The notes: generated by a model from the sequence alone, not told the origin. 64,000 nucleotides of DNA from Brachionus koreanus (GCA_016987375.1 PJRA01000182.1:222628-286627), one strand, 5' to 3'; shown: positions 12,516 to 23,748, numbered from the stretch's first letter. Numbers and translations are program-made.

Positions 12516-13024
12516 TCTTATTTTAAAAATAAATCGTTAACATAATTAAATATTGATAATTAATAATATATTGCACTCTTGTATCAATAAGAAATTTTTT
12601 TATAAATCACCATCATCAGCTTAGAAAAAAGAAAATAATTGCTTATCATCAGTAAGTTCTCTAGATTTTTTACTAGGACCAGCGTCCCCAATTGAAAAAA
12701 TAGACGAAAATTTGACGATAAAATTCCAAATTTCTTAATTCGAAATTTGGACCTAAAAATTGGTTAAAATTTTAGAAAAAATTTTAGAAAAAATTTTTGA
12801 AAATGAAAATAAGAATATTACGTGTAAATATCTCATAATCTTTTCGAATTTAAATTTTATAAATTTTTCGAAAAATGTTTTGGAAAAAAATCGAAAAAAG
12901 TGAATAAAAAAATAATTTTTTTTGTACAATTAATTGATTAATTATTTAGCTAATTAAATTAGTATTAAATATATATATGGAATAGAATAAAATAAAACCC
13001 AAAAAAAAATCTTTCGAAAAAAAT

Positions 13025-14406
13025 TTAGTTTTCTTTACTAGAAACTGACAATGTACTTGAGGAATCCGAATGGAGACATGGCAACTCAAATCCGTTCTTT
13101 TTCAAAAAATTTCTCCCTTTTGTACACATCTCGCGGGCAACCAACAAAAAATCTGATTTACTCACATATACCTCTTTGGTAATTAAAAACTTTGAAATAA
13201 AAAAAATTATTTTTAAATTTAAAAAAATATTTTAAAAGTGTATAAAAAATTATTCATTAAAACTTTCTTAACTTTATGAGTCTAAACTAAGATATAATTT
13301 AATGCTAAAATACTCAGTTTAAATTTTAAAATTTTCAATTCAGTTTAAGTCAGGTGAATGAAAAAATTTTATCAAATCAGCTTTTCTACCAAATTTTATA
13401 AATAATTATTTTAAAAAAATTTAACCTAAACTAAGTTTTATATTTAAATTTAAAGAATTTATTACCTCTTGCTACATGGATTACTGAGCCATATTTCTTT
13501 CTCATAAATCTTGCATTATGAGATCCCCACATCTTCATATCAGGAATCAATATTGTTAAAAGCTCTTTTAAAATTAATGAGCTACGCTTTTTGCACTCAA
13601 TTGACATTAAAATATTTTGATATTGGATTTTTGTTAAAGTAATATCTGGTGAATCAGCTAACAAAATAATATTAGATGATTCTTCACAAAGACGTCTCAG
13701 CTCCTCTCGATCAGTGCTGGATGATAAATATTTAATACACTGAAAAGATACTTTCACAATTTTATTCTTGAAATCGGAATCTAAATTAAAATTAGAATTA
13801 ACAAAGCATAATTTGCAATATTATAAAATTATAACCTTGAAAAATATCTGCCAAATTTAACATCTCAGTTAAAATTCCGTTTTCTTTTCTAAGTAGACTA
13901 TTTTTCTTGGTCAAATTTTCTATAAGACTATTTCTCTCTTCAAGCTGCACTTGAAATATGTCAGATATATTAGATGCGTTTTCAACTGATTTTGTGCATC
14001 CAATTTTTAAAGGTTGATCAATTTTAGCCTTTTTAGGCAACTTAGAACTATTTTGGGATCTGTCCTCTTTATCTACTTTTGTTTTTGATTTCTTTGAATA
14101 ATCCAAATTACTATGAATAGAGTTGAATAATTGGCTGTTGTTTTTCATCTCATGGGTTAACTTTTTTAGATCGATTTTCGATTTTTTTAGATGAGCGTCA
14201 CAATAGCAGTAGTCTCCAGTTAGTTTAATTTCAGCTTTCAATATATCGTCTGACCATCTAACATCATATATAGCATTTATTTCTAAATCCTCAAAATTAT
14301 CAATCAGAACCTGTGATTCTTCAATTATAGAAAATTTTTCGTCAATTAAGAATTGAACCAACACAAAATTTTTGGCTTTAGTTTTTTTTCTCTTTAAGCT
14401 ACTCAT
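13025..14406 (-). CDS. Uncharacterised protein, possible BEN-like C-terminus
   Basis: Three exons on the minus strand: 14406-13836, 13780-13466 and 13173-13025, all with GT-AG introns (55 and 292 bp) and consistent phase 1, giving 344 residues. The N-terminus (about 1-70) has a small beta-rich module (FVLVQFLIDEKFSIIEE, then YDVRW) like those preceding BEN domains in invertebrate proteins. Next come a Lys/Ser-rich linker and a coiled-coil heptad stretch (about 150-185). The C-terminal 120 residues contain KELLTILIPDMKMWGSHN and a helix around REMCTKGRNFLKKNGF, resembling the DNA/protein-binding BEN fold. The gene model is well supported, but the domain name rests on pattern only. A nuclear or chromatin role would be inference. 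Confidence 0.6.
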
Positions 14407-15096
14407 TATAAAAATATTTGATGAAAAAAAACTGACTTGAGCTTAAAAAAAATTAAAATATTTAAATAGATAATTGATATCAATTTGATTATTTCTTTAT
14501 GCTCAAATATCTTATAAATGGTTATTCATACCCACCTTAAACTTTGTCTTGCTATAAATAAATCTTGAAAAAAAAAATAATTATGAGTATTGATTATTTT
14601 TTTCTTCAATCGGATAAATTTTTTTTTTTCATAAAAAATAGTTGATAGTGGAAATAGCTTGAGCTAAAATTTCTTTTATAGAATTTAAAGTTTTTTAAAA
14701 ATTTTCAATGAAAAATTCATCAGAAAACAAAATAATTTTCTTTAAGTTGTTACTTAAAAAGGTTTTAATTTATATTTATGACTTGGTCAATTGGTATTAT
14801 TGTCCATCACGTGAACAAAAGAAAAATTCTGTTTCTATATATGGAGTGACAAATGCATGAAATAAACTCCCAGAAGATGTAGTAAATGCAAAGAATCTAA
14901 ATAGTTTCAAATTGTCGAATATTATCTAAAAATTTTTATTTATTCAAATTAATAAAATTTATTCTTTAAACTAAATTAATTTATCAAAAATGATTTTAAT
15001 TGAAAACTTGTTTTAAAATGAATTAAATAATGCACATTAGCAAATATTGTAATAAACATAACTTTTGAAACAATCATTTGATTAAAATTCATAAAA
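14407..15096. other. Intergenic spacer between divergent genes
   Basis: Lies between the minus-strand gene ending its 5' side at 14406 and the DHRS7B gene starting at 15097, so it must hold both promoters. It also holds a LINE relic at 14800-14929. I see no distinct promoter motif. Confidence 0.4.
14800..14929 (+). pseudogene. LINE 3' terminal coding relic
   Basis: One frame reads NKLPEDVVNAKNLNSFKL and then a stop, the characteristic last residues of CR1/L2-like reverse transcriptase ORFs (an invariant W-N-x-L-P motif). The expected Trp codon is TGA here. About 35 codons survive. Confidence 0.65.
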
Positions 15097-16273
15097 ATGC
15101 TTGAGATTGGAAAAAATTTGTTTTCAATTCATTCCTTAAGTTCAATCGGTCTAATCTATGTTATTTATAAAATATTCAAGCACTTTAAATTGAAAGCTTT
15201 AGCCAAGACTTATTTCCGAAACAAAACAGTTTTGGTGACAGGCGCTTCTGGAGGATTGGGAAAAGGTATAGTTAAAAACTTTTCTTCCTAAAATAATGTG
15301 TCGATTGTATTAAGCCATTGCTGAAGAGCTCTATCCATTAGGTGCTCAGTTAATTCTATGTGCTAGAAATCATGAAGAATTAAAAAAAGTCAAATCAGCC
15401 CTGATGCAAGTAACTAAAAACTAAAATATGCTTTCAATTTTTATTGAAAATTTAAATTAGAATAATGGCAAAGAACCTGAAATTTTAGTTCTTGATGTAG
15501 GCTCTAAATATGAAAAAATAAAAGAAAAATTGGACGAAATGTCGCTTAAGTTTAAAAGCGTGGATATTTTGGTCAATAATGCTGGTGTTAGTTTTAGAGG
15601 CGAGGTACACTACTAGGAAAATATCTTTAAAAAAAAAATTAAATAAAATTTTAGAGTTTTACAGCACCAGATGAAATATACGAAAAAATAATGAATATTA
15701 ATTACTTTGGTGCTGTTCGTTTGACAAATTATTTTGTTAATAAGATGATAAATGACAACAATGAGCGTTCAGCCACTAATCAAAAGCGTAAACAGTACTC
15801 AATAGTTAATATAGGCAGTGTTCAAAGTTATCTTGGTATTCCATACCGATCAGTTTGTAAAATAAATAAAATTATTGATATTGAGCAAATGTTCATATTT
15901 ATTTTAAGATTGTTCATCCAAACATGCACTTCTAGCTCATTCGGATGCTTTAAGAGGAGAGCTTTTCAATCACAAAAATATTGATATAATCAATATTCAA
16001 CCTGGTTACATAAACACTAATGTTTCTTTAAATGCACTACGAAGTGATGGATCAAAAAACAATACAAACGATGATGAACACCGTCTTGGCTTTTCTCCCA
16101 ATTATGTTGCCCAAGTGATGATTAAATCCATTTTAAACAGAGACCAGGAAGTTTTAGTTGCTATTTTTCTACATAGAATAGCGATTTGGTTGCGTTTCTT
16201 TTTTCCTAATTTGGCTGCTTGGATTTTGCAGAAAAGAGCCCAAAGAATACAAGCCAAAAATTTCAACGATTAA
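15097..16273 (+). CDS. DHRS7B: DHRS7B-like short-chain dehydrogenase/reductase
   Basis: Five exons (15097-15265, 15315-15409, 15461-15604, 15655-15856, 15909-16273) encode 324 residues, close to the usual length of DHRS7B. An N-terminal membrane anchor (about 15-30) precedes the Rossmann cofactor motif TGASGGLGKA (48-57). Further motifs are NNAG (127-130), catalytic Ser191 and the YCSSK pair Tyr204/Lys208. The substrate-loop segment NVSLNALRSDGS and a basic C-terminus ending in KAQRIQAKNFND-like sequence fit the DHRS7B branch. Family knowledge: an ER/peroxisome-associated NADPH reductase linked to ether-lipid (acyl/alkyl-DHAP) synthesis. All introns are under 65 bp. The stop lies 131 bp before the COX18 start on the same strand, with AATAAA at 16305 and 16353. 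Confidence 0.88.
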
Positions 16274-16390
16274 CTAACATTTCTTAATTCTTTTCAAAAA
16301 TAAAAATAAATTTTTATTTTAAAGCTAGGTTTACAAAAATGTGAACTCTTATAATAAAGAGACAATTTAAATTTTTTGTTGATATTTTAG

Positions 16391-16401
16391 TTTTATTTTA
16401 G
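16391..16401 (+). promoter_or_regulatory. Splice-acceptor-like tract directly before COX18 ATG
   Basis: A pyrimidine-rich TTTTATTTTAG ends three bases before the COX18 start codon, inside the 131-bp gap after DHRS7B. No matching 5'UTR donor is evident in the gap. It could accept a trans-spliced leader or end a 5'UTR intron; the sequence cannot distinguish the two. Confidence 0.4.
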
Positions 16402-16404
16402 AAA

Positions 16405-17625
16405 ATGAATAGAATAATAATTGGAAAAAATATATTTTTTTTGCATAAAAATATTTTATTTTATAATGTTCCGAAATATTCGGTTCAAAATCGATTAAAT
16501 TCAACATCGAATTTAAAAATAAAAAATGTAGAAATTTCCTCCCCAGAATCTGATATGTTGATTAGTGCTGAGTCTAATAAATTTGGCTTTTTAACCGACT
16601 CACCTATTACACATGGTTGCGAAGAATTCATAGTATCCTTGCACGATTGCTTATCTATTGATTGGTCATCTTCGATATTTTTGACTGCTTTTTTATTCAG
16701 ACTCTCAATTTGCTTTCCGATAAAAGTTTACCAAGAACATTTAATGTCCAAACTTGTTAATTTACAACCCAAAATAAATGAAGCTTTGGAAAAAAATTTC
16801 AAAAACTTAAAAAAGGATTCAGTATTCTTATCTCCAGAGATAAAACGAAAAATAGCTAGACAAGTAGACTAGTTTTAATTGTTTTAAATTATCCTCAGTT
16901 AAATGATTTTATTTAGACTGTTATCATAAGGAATAGTCTGTACAAAAAAGAAAATTGCCAACCACAAAAAATTCCAATATCATCTTTTTTACAAATGCCA
17001 TTCTGGATTTATTTGTCGTCAGCTATTAGAAATTTGACTTTCGGAAAAAATGGTTGGTAATTTTTTTAAGAGGCAATCATTTTTTAGTTTTTTTTCTAAG
17101 ATCAAAATTTTCAAATGGAGCAAATTTCGAATGAGACATTTATGTGGCTGAGCAGTTTGGCATCGAGTGATCCTTACGCAGTTCTTCCTGGTATATATTG
17201 CGGAATAGCTTTGTCAAGCTTGATAGTAAATTTCTAAAACACTTTTCAAATATCAAAAATTGAATTTAATTGCTAAAGTATGCATCGCTAAACGGAATTA
17301 ACAAAAATGGTCTTGGAAAAGTATTTTCGCTCAGAAAATATTTGAGTATTTCATTTATTTTGGTTATTTCATATTTTATTTCGAATATGCCATCAGTTAA
17401 TAATTTTATTTAGAATTTTTTTTCTCAAATATTAAAAAATTTTTTAAGAGTGTTGGACTATTTTGGATCAGTTCGAATTTTTTGGGTTTGATTGAACTTG
17501 TTTTATTGGATTCAATATTGGTCAGAAGATTCCTAAGAATACCCAAGACAACTATCGAACCAGCTAATATATATGCAGCTAAATTGGATGCTTTTAAAAG
17601 TTTTTTTAAATTTTTGAAAAAATAA
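16405..17625 (+). CDS. COX18: COX18, mitochondrial Oxa1/YidC-family insertase
   Basis: Five exons (16405-16863, 16917-17052, 17101-17225, 17279-17395, 17449-17625) give 337 residues, matching family length. A basic, Ser/Asn-rich presequence (about 1-35) suggests mitochondrial import. The Oxa1-family core follows: CEEFIVSLHDCLSIDW and a first membrane segment; the matrix loop with IARQTVIIRNSLYKKENC; LQMPFWIYLSSAIRNLTFG; SSDPYAVLPG; and the last helices with NMPSSVGLFWISSNFLGL. Family knowledge: it translocates the COX2 C-terminal tail across the inner membrane during cytochrome c oxidase assembly. The SSDPY region and the W-I-S-S-N motif separate it from OXA1L. It lies directly after DHRS7B and just upstream of a decayed transposase. 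Confidence 0.87.
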
Positions 17626-17802
17626 ATTAATATTAAAATATTTTTTTTGGAATTGAATTTCAAACTAGATAATAAAAATGATTTATTTTAATTCTATTTA
17701 TTTTTCAGTTAAACAAAAAAAACCATCGTATTTAATTTAGAAAAAAAAATTTATTTTTAAAATAAAATACTAATTATCTAATTTGAACAAAATTTATTTC
17801 AA

Positions 17803-18475
17803 ATGTCGGAACTTAAAACTGATTTCAATCATCCTGTTAAACATGATATTGAAGTTTTGGTAGATAATGCAACAACACATACCACTCTAACTGTAAAATC
17901 AGACGATTTTAGGTATAAATTTTAAAAAAATTTTTGAATACTTAATTAAATAGAATTTGAGGTCAAAGCCAAGAGGAATACTGTCCATGTGAACAATTGA
18001 CTTAGTATTATGTAAATTATACTGAAAAGACACTTGATCTTTATTATGTAGATGGTGAAAATATAGGGAAAATTATTAGAATTAGAATTAGGATATGATT
18101 TACCCGCAAAAATAAAATTAGAACAAATTAAACAAATCCTATCTCAGCACCCGGCTTTCATTAGGTCTAAGAAACTTGAAAATCTGGAGAAAAAATATGG
18201 AAAAAGATCATATTTTTTCCAAAATATCACTGCGAACTAAACCCCATTGAAGGCCTATGGTGTTGTATGAAAAATATGAAAAAGTTAATTGATGATGCTG
18301 GAAACGATTCTATTAGAAAAGAAATTTATAAAAAAAATTAGGACGAAGATTTTGGAAGACAGTTGATGCTTATTATAAGGGATCAACTTTTGGTGAAGTC
18401 CTAAAAGCATATATTTCTTGTAAAATAAAGGCAACTCATCAGCAGTATTTAAAAATAAGAAATACATTGAATTAA
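17803..18475 (+). pseudogene. Decayed IS630/Tc1-superfamily DDE transposase
   Basis: Conceptual translation starts at ATG 17803 with VDNATTHT, the second catalytic Asp in the DN-x-x-x-H context. It continues through LPAKIKLEQIKQILSQHPAF, then in another frame KYHCELNPIEGLWCCMK, which holds the third acidic residue of the DDE triad. It ends in a third frame with RRFWKTVDAYYKG and a stop at 18473. At least three frameshifts and stops disable it, and the N-terminal DNA-binding half is absent. It begins 178 bp after the COX18 stop. I found no terminal inverted repeats. Confidence 0.75.
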
Positions 18476-18858
18476 TTAATTGAATATATTTTATTGAGTA
18501 ATATTTCAAAAAAACTTTTTGAAAAAGTTAAAAAATGTCAAAATTTTTTCGAAATCATTTTTTCAACTTTATTTTTGCCGAGGCATTTATTGATCAAACT
18601 CAACATCATGTTCGCTTTAGAAGCATTTTGTCCTGCTCAAAATCAAAAAATATAAAATGAAAGACTTTTTTTTTTATTTAAAAATAAATTTGATTTAAAA
18701 AATTTTGATCTAAAAAGTGATTTGTTCTAAGTTGCATATTTTAAAGATTATTTTAATTAATTTATATTCATTAAAAAAAAAGTTAGTTACAACATTCAAA
18801 AATTAAAAGCTTTTAAGTATTTGAATTAAAGGTTTTGAAAAATGAAAATTTTGAAAAA
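18476..18858. other. Spacer with short repeat
   Basis: Gene-free. Bases 18521-18543 are identical over 23 bp to 21062-21084. Otherwise no structure is seen. Confidence 0.4.
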
Positions 18859-20346
18859 TCAATAGTTCATATTTGATTTTTCAACTGAAATTCTAGTGTT
18901 GTTATTTAGAAATTTTTTGAATATTATTTGAAAAAATAAGTCGATAATTTCGGCAAAGCTTAAAACACTAATTCCTAAAAATAAGCCTAAAGTACCACCA
19001 ATAACACCAACTAAACCATCCCAACTAATACTTGCTTTCTGTGAAATTTCAGTTTGCTTCAAATGTTCATAATATATATTTGCAGCAAGAATATTATTTC
19101 CCAATTCTTCATGACTTATATTCGATCTATTTTCAAAGAAACTTTTAATTTTATCTGATTTTAACAGAGCGTTTCCATATGATTTTGATGGATATCTATT
19201 TTCTGATTTTGAAACTCTAAAACTAACTGAATCACACTCTAAAGGACAAAACGAATTTACAGTTTTTCTAAAATCTGGTGAGTTTAATTGGTTTCTTACT
19301 CTAATGACACATAGAAGTTTTTCAATAGTATTACATGATTTATTATAATCAACATCAAAGCTATTGAAAATTGGTTCACAATTACATTTTTTATAAATTT
19401 CAGAAATATAATATGCGTCATAGCAATCAGATTGACGATAAATTAAATTAGATCTAATAACTCTTTTATACAATTCTGAATCATATGAATCAATTGATGT
19501 TGTATTTTTAATGCATTCATTATATGGCTTAGTCAATTGATAATTTTCAATTCTTTCTATTGCTAAATTAGTACTAAAACCTGGTGCAACACCAAATCCA
19601 TATCCCAATTGTGGTTTAAATAAATTATCATCAATGAATATATGTGCTCCAGTGACAACACTTAATGTATTTTCATTTTCTGGTATTCCGACAAAAAGCT
19701 CAATTGTTAGACCATAATATTTTCCAGCAGAAAGTGAATGTTTTATTTCGTTACTTTTTCCATTTGAATCTTTAGCTGCATTAAATCGAAAACAATTACC
19801 ATAATCAACATCATAGAACCAATACCAATCTTTTCTTTCACAAGGTTGAAAATTATACAAACAATTGATAAACATTTGTTCATAGCTAAGTGATGATTTT
19901 TCTAAATATTCTGCATTTCCTTTTGACAAATATGCTCCCATATATCGAACATATCGAAAATAAATGAGTGAAGAATTTTCTTTGTAATAGGTTTCAAACA
20001 AATTGTCAGTTATGTTATTTTCTTGCATAAAATTTTCAACATACTTTAATCCTTCTTCTGTCACAAAAGGATTGGCATTGCATACAGTTACGGCTGGAAA
20101 TGGCATCGAATCTTTTTCAACTAATTTTATTGAAGTGACTACTTCATAATTTAAAAAGTTAATAATATTAATTGCAATTATGTAAAAGCATAATCCATTT
20201 GAGACGAGAAAAAAAACTATCCACATGAAACGAACTGTGTAGAATTTGGCTCTAAATATGTTTGGAAAGCCATGCATAGTCATTTGTTCGGTCCATTCAA
20301 GAAAAATATCGATTGCTTTTACTTTTTGCTTTTTCAAATTATTCAT
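18859..20346 (-). CDS. DEG/ENaC family sodium channel subunit
   Basis: A single uninterrupted frame of 495 residues. Near the N-terminus is the family His-Gly gating pair (H25-G26), followed by TM1 (about 35-63). The large extracellular domain includes PFPAVTVCNANPF after TM1 and, near its end, the Cys-rich segment around KKCNCEPIF and SFCPLECDSVSF. TM2 (about 441-478) has the G-x-S selectivity motif (G458-I-S460). Family knowledge: trimeric amiloride-sensitive Na+ channels gated by peptides, acid or mechanical force; overall style is closest to peptide-gated or ASIC-like invertebrate members. Length is normal. Unlike most window genes it has no intron. The start ATG is preceded by an AT-rich spacer. 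Gating stimulus unknown. Confidence 0.88.
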   Translation of the reverse strand: MNNLKKQKVKAIDIFLEWTEQMTMHGFPNIFRAKFYTVRFMWIVFFLVSNGLCFYIIAINIINFLNYEVVTSIKLVEKDSMPFPAVTVCNANPFVTEEGLKYVENFMQENNITDNLFETYYKENSSLIYFRYVRYMGAYLSKGNAEYLEKSSLSYEQMFINCLYNFQPCERKDWYWFYDVDYGNCFRFNAAKDSNGKSNEIKHSLSAGKYYGLTIELFVGIPENENTLSVVTGAHIFIDDNLFKPQLGYGFGVAPGFSTNLAIERIENYQLTKPYNECIKNTTSIDSYDSELYKRVIRSNLIYRQSDCYDAYYISEIYKKCNCEPIFNSFDVDYNKSCNTIEKLLCVIRVRNQLNSPDFRKTVNSFCPLECDSVSFRVSKSENRYPSKSYGNALLKSDKIKSFFENRSNISHEELGNNILAANIYYEHLKQTEISQKASISWDGLVGVIGGTLGLFLGISVLSFAEIIDLFFQIIFKKFLNNNTRISVEKSNMNY

Positions 20347-22188
20347 TTTTAAGTTTAATTTTAGATTTTTTTAATGTTAGCTAAAATAATTTAAAAAAAA
20401 ATACAAGCTAAATCAAACAGCTTTTTAAAAGTCTTTAAAGATTGTTCCGTTTAAACATTCAATTAGAATAAACATGATAAAACAATTATTTATGACTTAA
20501 AAGATCTTGAATTTAGAAAAATTTAGTTATTCACAACTATTTAATTTTATAAAATAAATTATATTTTAAAAAAAAATCGATAAATAGAATTAAATTTAAA
20601 ATTAGCAAATTGTATTTAAAAATAGATGAATAAATATAAAACCTAGGATAAAGTTGAGTGTCAATTGTTTATTCGACCAACCCTACCACCAAACAATCTG
20701 ATTCTTCAACAGCCCCTTTTTATCAGCACAACTTCCGAAATTGAAATTCTACTTTGGTAAAAGGCTGACTTAAGAGGCTTTTTTAAGTTACCAAAAGTCT
20801 AAAAAATTACTAAAAATTTCGAAAAGAAGTCAAAAATTTTTAATTATATGAATGTAAAAATCATGTCAATCAATAAGATGTCAAAAATTAACATTGATTT
20901 TATAAAATTTGAAAATATTTTTAAAATGGACACTTTTTGAGCGATCCATTTTAAAAATAAACTATAATTAAAAAAAAAACATAGTTTTGTTCAGAATTTG
21001 GACTAGTTTTAGAATTTGTATAAAAATATATGGGTTAAGGGGTCTGGAAAAATAAGATCCCGAAAAAGTTAAAAAATGTCAAAACTTTTCACTTTTCCAA
21101 ATTTTTCCGGAAAAAATTCTCAATTTTTTTTTCAAGATAACCAGCTCAGAATATAGAGCATTTAATTCTCTCTCAGAAAATGTGTCGATAGAATAAATTC
21201 GTTTAATAAAATTCTGAGATAAAAAAGCTTAAATAAGATATACTTTATAAAAGGCTCTAAAGCTTCAGACCCCCCTAGCTAAAAAAATTAATCTTTGACA
21301 CCCCTAAAATTTTGGCTAACCATTGGTTTTTGTAGAATCTAAAAATTAGATCGAAATCCATATCTGAAGATAGAAGAATATGAAGTGGTAGCTTTGCAAA
21401 GCGCGAACCTTAATTAGAAAGATTATTTAAAAAAGTTGAAATATTTGATTGCTTCAAGTTTTTTAATTTTAAATCATTTAAAATATCCTTAAATTCTGAA
21501 TATTGGGAAACATATAATTCACAATATTTGTTTGAATTTAGACAAAAGCTTTTAACAATTGAAAATGCATCTAAAACTTGCTTAAAATTTAAATCTTTAT
21601 CGACATAAAAAATTAACAATCTCATCTGTCAAACATTCTCCTGTTTGGTCTTCACTTTTTGCTTCTAAATATTGTGAAGAATTCATTTTATAAGAAAAAA
21701 AGCCAGTTTTAAATTTATTCATAAGCTGCCTCTATCTTATAGATTTTTTTTTCAATATCTGGGTTTATTTCCAAAGTTAGATTTTCTGATTTAAATTGTT
21801 TACAATACCAGTTTTTTTCATCAGTTTAAAATTGTTTCCTAACTAAATTAACGCCAAGACCCTAATAATCTTTTTTTTTTAATTTTTTTTCAATTTTCTC
21901 AATAGCCTTATTGATTTTATGAACTGAAAGATCTGTTTAAAAAAAAAAAATCCAAATGTTAACATGGAATTGATGTGGTGCACAAAAATTATGATAAACA
22001 AGTCAATCAATGCAGTGGAGCTAATTTCGAAATTTTGAAAGATCGGAATATAATCTAAAAAAATAATCAAAGTTTAAAAAAAGATAACCTTGTAGATTTG
22101 GAGCCATAAAATTATTATGATTCAAAATGAATCATAACCAAGGTTTAAATTTCTATTCATTTCTTATATTTTATTTTTTAGATAAAAA
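20347..22188. other. Divergent intergenic region with transposase relic
   Basis: Between the minus-strand channel and the plus-strand IST1 gene, so it includes both promoters. It holds a possible Tigger/pogo transposase tail (21410-21686). The 22189 start is preceded by a TTTTTTAG acceptor-like tract ending at 22181. Nothing else is recognised. Confidence 0.4.
21410..21686 (-). pseudogene. Possible Tigger/pogo-like transposase C-terminal relic
   Basis: The minus strand reads an ATG at 21686 with SEDQTGECLTDEIV. After a frameshift it continues with VDKDLNFKQVLDAFSIVKSF. The order acidic tail, T-D-x-E-I-V, then a leucine-rich helix resembles the end of pogo/Tigger transposases. The catalytic part is not recognisable upstream, so this is a tentative call. 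Confidence 0.3.
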
Positions 22189-23748
22189 ATGTCAAATTAC
22201 ACAAAACTTAAGACCAATCTAAAACTGGCTATTCAACGGCTAAAGCTTTTAGAAAAAAAGAAAAGTAATCTTTTTTATTCGCATTTTTGATTTTAAAATG
22301 GAATTTTTTAATAATAGCTGAGCTTTCATTGAAATCTAGACGTGAAATAGCAGATTACATACAGGCAAATAAGGCAGATAGAGCGCGAATTCGAGTTGAG
22401 CACATAATACGTGAAGACAATTATGTAGAAGCAATGGAGATGTAAGAGACCTGTTAGAAAAAAGTACAATCTTTATTTTGTAATTAAAGGCTTGAAATGT
22501 TTTGTGATTTATTATTGGCACGATTTGGTCTTATTGAAAAAATGAAGTAAAAATCAAACAAATTTTTCAACAAAAAAAAAAATTTTAATTTAAAAATCTA
22601 AGAGAACTTGATCCTGGTCTTGACGAAGCAATTGGTACTCTCATATGGGCATCTCCCAGAGTCTCCAACGATATCACAGAATTCAAATTGGTAAATCCAA
22701 TTTTTAAAGAGAAAAAAATTTATTTTTTTTTTCTATATTTTTCATAGATTGGCGATGCTTTTTGTCACAAATACGGAAAAAAATATGCTGATGCATGCAA
22801 AGCAGACACACTAAACAACGTAAATGAAAAAGTTAAAAGACGACTTGGTCTTGAACCACCACCTAAACTTTTAGTAGAACAATATTTAATTGAAATAGCT
22901 AAAAATTTTAATATCCCTTATGAACCTGATCAATCAGTTATGTTGGTAACAAAAAAAAAATTACCAAAATTCTTATTCTAAAATTAAATGTTTTTTACTA
23001 GCGTTCTGGTCTTTATGATGAAGAGCTAATTAGTTTAAAAGACAAGACTAATGAATACAGGAATGGTGGTAACAACAATGGAGGAGCTGGAGGCGGATTT
23101 CCTGCAGGTTTTGAACCAACCTCTGATTTTAGTGATAAAGCTCCAATAGGTTTCAAACCAGTAAGTTTTAAAAATTCTAGAATAAAATTGGATTAAGTTA
23201 TTTAATTTAGGATTATAATGGACAAAGTGATTTAATTGATTTTAACAATAATTTACCTCCTTTACCTAATTCACTTCCTTACGGTGATCTTTCGACCATC
23301 CGTAAGGGATCATCACCTCCACCGTCTTATATTAAGAAAGATGTAAGATCTCCTGGCCAATTTGATTTTAAATATAAGCTTAAATTTTGCGCTTGAAATT
23401 AATTCTAGTTAAAATTTTACTAAACAATATTTTAAAAAGGTTTCTGACTTTGGCTATCCAGAAATGCCATCATTTGGCAATGAGAAATCTGCTCCACCAG
23501 CTGATGATACTTATGAGGCACCGGCTTTACCCAGTAAAAATGATCTGAATGAATACTCGCGGCCACCAAGTTATATGCCAAATAATGAATTCAACTCGCC
23601 TCCACCTGCTTTTGAATCGAGGAAGAACAATAATTTTGATGATTTTGAATTGCCACCAGTACCTGGTAATGAATTGGATGATGCAAACAATAGTGATGAC
23701 CTGGACGAAATAACTAAAAGATTTCAAAACTTAAAAAATAATAAATAA
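22189..23748 (+). CDS. IST1: IST1, ESCRT-III-associated regulator
   Basis: Eight exons (22189-22264, 22318-22441, 22490-22546, 22603-22690, 22748-22945, 23002-23160, 23211-23342, 23440-23748) encode 380 residues. Residues 1-170 form the IST1 helical core: KTNLKLAIQRLKLLEKKK, then REIADYIQANKADRARIRVE, ELDPGLDEAIGTLIWASPRV and LVEQYLIEIAKNFNIPYEPD. A Pro/Asn-rich linker follows. The extreme C-terminus LDEITKRFQNLK is a MIM1-type motif that family members use to bind the MIT domains of VPS4 and LIP5. Role: cytosolic ESCRT-III-like protein in endosomal tubule scission, multivesicular body sorting and abscission. SVIP follows 188 bp downstream on the same strand. Confidence 0.93.

Larger units (their letters stand above)
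10511..13024. other. Intergenic region with dispersed repeats
   Basis: No gene recognised. It contains a MITE (10960-11195) and a dispersed repeat (12425-12515), both listed separately. A 72-codon open frame at 11886-12104 has no recognisable domain and an AT-driven composition, so it is not called. Confidence 0.5.
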
